From contig CM060176.1 of the NCBI GenBank assembly GCA_030549775.1, forward strand, positions 97,951,815 through 98,015,814: a stretch of 64,000 nt of DNA, written 5' to 3'. The translations under genes were made by a program, and so were the position numbers. Shown one piece after another: positions 60,637 to 64,000 of the stretch. How positions within the stretch are numbered: the first letter of the stretch is position 1; every line of letters starts with the position of its first letter. A model generated the notes under the pieces. It had not been told where the DNA came from, searched no databases, and saw only the letters and a program-made list of their open reading frames with translations. The stretch comes from Tamarix chinensis. Its lineage: Eukaryota > Streptophyta > Magnoliopsida > Caryophyllales > Tamaricaceae.

Positions 60637-62600
60637 CTACCAAATAAGATATCTAACTTACTTGCACCACACTTTAAGCCAGGAGGGCTTATGTGGCACA
60701 CATCACAGAGACTACCCAAATTTTCCTTTTGACTATAACCTTATCATTCATTAATGAAAAGATAAACAGAAACTTAAAATTTTAATTATAATTTATCCAT
60801 TATATTGTGCTCACTTTCCATGCAGAGCATTTTCTTACTACGCGTCCCGTAGTCATATATATGGTAACTTTCCATTTAAATAAGACTAATTTGAAAACAT
60901 AATAAGACATTTGAAATGCTTCTACCAATTAAGTTTCCAAAATGTCTTATGGTAACTTAATTTCTCTTAATTATGTTCCTATCCCGGGCACATGCTTGGA
61001 GAGAAAAATTCCATCCAGCAGAGAGGAGGCCTTATCCATGTACTCGCAATAACATAATATGTTCGAATTTGTTTTTCTATAGTATAGATACCACATAAAA
61101 TTGAAAATTTTATGTTATGCTCACTTTCCATGCATATCCTATAACTTCAGTGATATAAAGTCATAACACATAGCAACAAAGCTTTATGCATAATTCTTCA
61201 CCTTCAAGCTTTGTTTCCAGCACCAAATATAGATCAATATCTCATTTATGCATTCATGTATAATATACATACAATAATACTGAGATATATTTTTGTCTTT
61301 CATGTCTGATCTCTTTTCAATTCACACACATTCCTTTCACAAAATAATTTTTTTTGTTTTTTAGATGGTGATTTGAGGAGTTTTTTATGTCCCCATCTTC
61401 TAATTTGTGTAGTGAGAAGGGTTTAATATAAGGAATAAATTGCTCCATTCCCACCATTTTATCAAATAAGGTCCTGTTTTTGTTATCTTATTAATTGATC
61501 TGATCTTATGTTATTAGTTGATCTTATCCTTTCCGTCTCCCTCTCATGTGATTGGGAGCAAATTGAACTAAAATTAGCTTCTTATTATGTTTATTATTAT
61601 TAGTGCAGTTGTTGCTGTTGTAATTATTACAACTAATATACTTATTATAATAATAACAATATTATTATTAATAATAAAAGTTAATGATATAAGAGTTATA
61701 TAAATAACTACTAAAATTATTATTATTATTATTGTTATTATTATAACACTTATAATAATAATTATGAGCATTATTGCAATTGATAATAATGATTCTAATT
61801 ATTATTCTTATTATAATATTTATAATAATAATTAGAATTAGAATTATTATAATAAATAACAAAGATAATGAGAATTCTGATTAGTACTGTTATAATTAAT
61901 TAGAATAATTATTCTTATTATTTTCATATTTATAAATATACTAATCAAATATAACTATTATTATTATTGCAATTTTTGGTAATATTCTTATTAATATTAA
62001 CTATGAAAATAATAATTTTTTATCAATTATTATAATTAAATTAGCAGTAGTAGTAGTCGTAATAATAATGTATGATAATAATATTTAACATAATAATTAA
62101 ATTAATAATAAATATAATAATATTACATATTTATTTATATTTATATTTATATTATCATTATTATAATAATTATAATAATTATAATAATAACTGTGTTTGT
62201 TATTATTATTATAATATATAATTATTATAAATTGTGATAATGATAAATAATAATAATTATAGTATTATACATAGTAATACTATTATTAGTATTATATATC
62301 ATTATTATAAACAATAATAATAATTACTATTATCAAATATGATGTGATTGATATCAATATGAAAATAAGGTGGAGAATTTTTGCAATAATTTTACATTTG
62401 GAGTACTATGGGCTTCGGGTTTCGCCTTCTCATGATACAATTCTCAATCCTTTTTTCTCATCCAATCAAAGATCCTTCTATTGAGAATATACTTGGAATT
62501 GAGAATTCAAGGTGTACAAAAGATTATGTCTGTACCAAGTATTTTCGATGTTTTAGTTTCATCAATTTCATTATAAATGAGTATTTAATCATTTTTTACA
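60637..62600. other. Probable intron or broken 5' part of the PELP1/RIX1-like gene; no exon found
   Basis: This contains no convincing exon. A possible conserved run at 60660-60720 (complement 'gcaagtaagttag', donor-like) lies too close to the downstream acceptor to define a normal exon. A short repeated phrase, 'tgctcactttccatgcag' at 60807 and 'tgctcactttccatgcata' at 61117, marks a local duplication. The second half is an AT-rich low-complexity tract. Confidence 0.4.
61560..62345. repeat. ATT/TAA-rich low-complexity tract (~790 bp)
   Basis: The sequence is almost entirely A and T in ATT, TTA and AAT trinucleotide runs with few C or G. Short poly-Ile/Asn frames at 61574-61862 are artefacts. 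Its position between the gene and the LINE could mark an old insertion or a slippage-prone intron segment. Confidence 0.9.
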
Positions 62601-64000
62601 TTTTTTTTTATAAATGAGAGAAATATTATATAATTTAATCAAGAATTACAAACACCAATAAGTAATAAAATAGCATACCCTATCCCAAGGCATTTACATA
62701 GACAACCAAATAATTATAAGATTTGCATCGATGGCTACTATTAATAGCAATCACAAGCTAACTAGGGTCTTTGTAGCCAACTCTCTAACAATAGCAATCC
62801 CAAGCTAATCAGGGTCCCCCTCCTTTGCTTGAAAAATGTGCATATTCCTATCCTACCAAATGTGATAAGCTACAGCAGCAAACAGATATCGTAAAATGAG
62901 TTTTCTACTTTTTGGACCTCAACCTCTTTGTATTAGTTGGGTGTGTGCAGCCTAACCCCTTCATAATGGACGACCAAATCTGGTGTAAGTAGCTACACTT
63001 GAAATATAGGTGCTCAATTGATTCATCCTGAGTTTTTAGTGCATAGAATACATTCTGTATTTACTTCAATCCCCACTATTTGCATTCTGTCTTTAGTGAA
63101 TAATCTCTGATGAACTAATACCCACAAATGTAATTTATGCCTTGGCAAAAAATAAATAAATAAATAAATAATAAAGAAAGAATGTTCAAGACCACTCTTA
63201 GCCATCCCACTTTTGTGATCTTAGGCCTTATTAAGTGATAGGTCCCACTAATGTTACACGCATCCTTTCAATAAAAAGAGCCTGGAAAACAGGTCTCAAC
63301 TTCATCAACCTTCTCAAACACCATGAAGTTTTATCGAATTAGAGCCTGCCACAAATGTGCCTTTTGAGATAATATGAACAAATCTGTCTCACCCACATGA
63401 TATACTTTCTCTTCTCAATGTTCCACAAATGCCTCCCAAGGGCTGCAATATTTCACCATTCAATATATGCCCAACCCTCCTTTCTTTGGCTTGCATACCT
63501 CGTCCCCTGGATAGTGAACTTCTTCTTGTAACAATATGGGGGATCATGACCACAAAAAAGACCTACACCTAGCATTGATTGCTTGTAAGACTTTCTTTGG
63601 CAACATATACATTAAACTCCAGTATGCTTGGATGCCAAACAATATCGATTTAACCAATTGCAATCTCCAGAAATCTATTTTGCCAATGGGTGAGTCTGGC
63701 TGTAAATCTATCTATTAATTCCTGTTCTTTAATCACTTTAAAAGTCCTACCAATAATGGTAGCCCGAGGTAACCGACCTTCTGATATCTGCAGTAAGGTG
63801 TACAACTGTGCCTTAATTTCTTCATCTACCTTGCCTCCATAACAGATAGCACTTTTAGATGTGCTCATTTGCAAGCCTGAAAGGTCAAAGAACATCTTAA
63901 ATGTTCTGACAAGAGTGATTACAGAGCTGCAAGTTCCTTTGCAAAACAGAAGGATATCATCAGCACACATCAAGGAGATTAGGTGAACCTTTTTGCATTT
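62601..64000 (-). pseudogene. L1-type LINE retrotransposon, 3' half (partial, decayed)
   Basis: On the minus strand the sequence encodes the C-terminal part of a LINE ORF2. At 63973 it reads MMCADDILLFCKG, the catalytic F/YADD motif of reverse transcriptase changed to CADD, then 'VRTFKMFFDLSGLQMSTSKS'. Then comes 'RLTHWQNRFLEIA', and near 63560-63640 'LVKSILFGIQAYWS' and 'LPKKVLQAINARCRSFLWS' in a shifted frame. At 62940-63120 is a zinc-binding domain of the kind found in plant LINE ORF2: 'CILCTKN' then 'HLYFKCSYLHQIWSSI'. The element ends in 'tctctcatttata' plus a run of nine A at 62601-62609, a typical LINE tail. Stops and frameshifts mark it as dead. The 5' part runs off the right edge. 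Confidence 0.88.

Noticed and set aside
61574..61862. Poly-Ile/Asn minus-strand frames
   Set aside because: They come from the ATT-rich low-complexity tract.

Overview
The window is AT-rich nuclear DNA from a flowering plant. The signs are plant-type LTR retrotransposon ends, a Cassandra LTR carrying 5S rRNA sequence, an L1-type LINE, long solo LTRs, and a split gene whose product resembles the plant PELP1/RIX1 ribosome-biogenesis protein. The species cannot be fixed from the sequence. Roughly the first 57 kb is a graveyard of nested transposable elements. The only convincing host gene lies at 58.4-60.6 kb.

Two non-coding families make up most of the DNA. Family A (my label) is 3.1-5.1 kb, starts TGTAACACCCC, ends GGGGTGTTACA, and makes 5-bp target duplications. 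It has no internal coding domain, so each copy looks like a solo LTR from a retrotransposon with giant LTRs, or like a non-autonomous element. I call a copy '+' when its GA-rich block lies on the + strand near its right end. Family X is 3.0-3.5 kb with similar but diverged ends, and it carries AATCGACTAGTTT-like repeats. A third family is a 1.5-kb solo LTR (TGATAGATGAG...CATCA) with two copies, both with perfect target duplications.

Layout: 1-3471 family A copy (-), cut by the window edge, next to a remnant of another copy ending at 3974. 5648-10391 family A (+). 10511-26591 is one 3.15-kb family A element opened by three later family A insertions, and all four copies have perfect target duplications. 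27397-41449 is a nest five deep: family A fragment, then family X, then a decayed Ty3/gypsy element, then family A, then a Cassandra solo LTR and a 1.5-kb solo LTR. 41450-48581 holds LTR fragments, another split family A copy, and the 3' end and LTR of a second retrotransposon with a nested 1.5-kb solo LTR. 50529-53518 and 53939-57395 are two family X copies.

At 58409-60636 (minus strand) are the last three recognisable exons of the PELP1/RIX1-like gene. The splice phases agree and the protein ends in an acidic tail. Its upstream exons are not visible. An ATT-rich low-complexity tract (61.56-62.35 kb) and a LINE 3' half (62.6-64.0 kb, minus strand) lie on its 5' side, either in a large intron or where the gene has been broken.

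The most interesting material is the family A elements: self-nesting with precise target duplications, conserved hairpins at one end, family-specific tandem blocks, mosaic exchange between copies, and an uninterrupted (GAA)107 tract.
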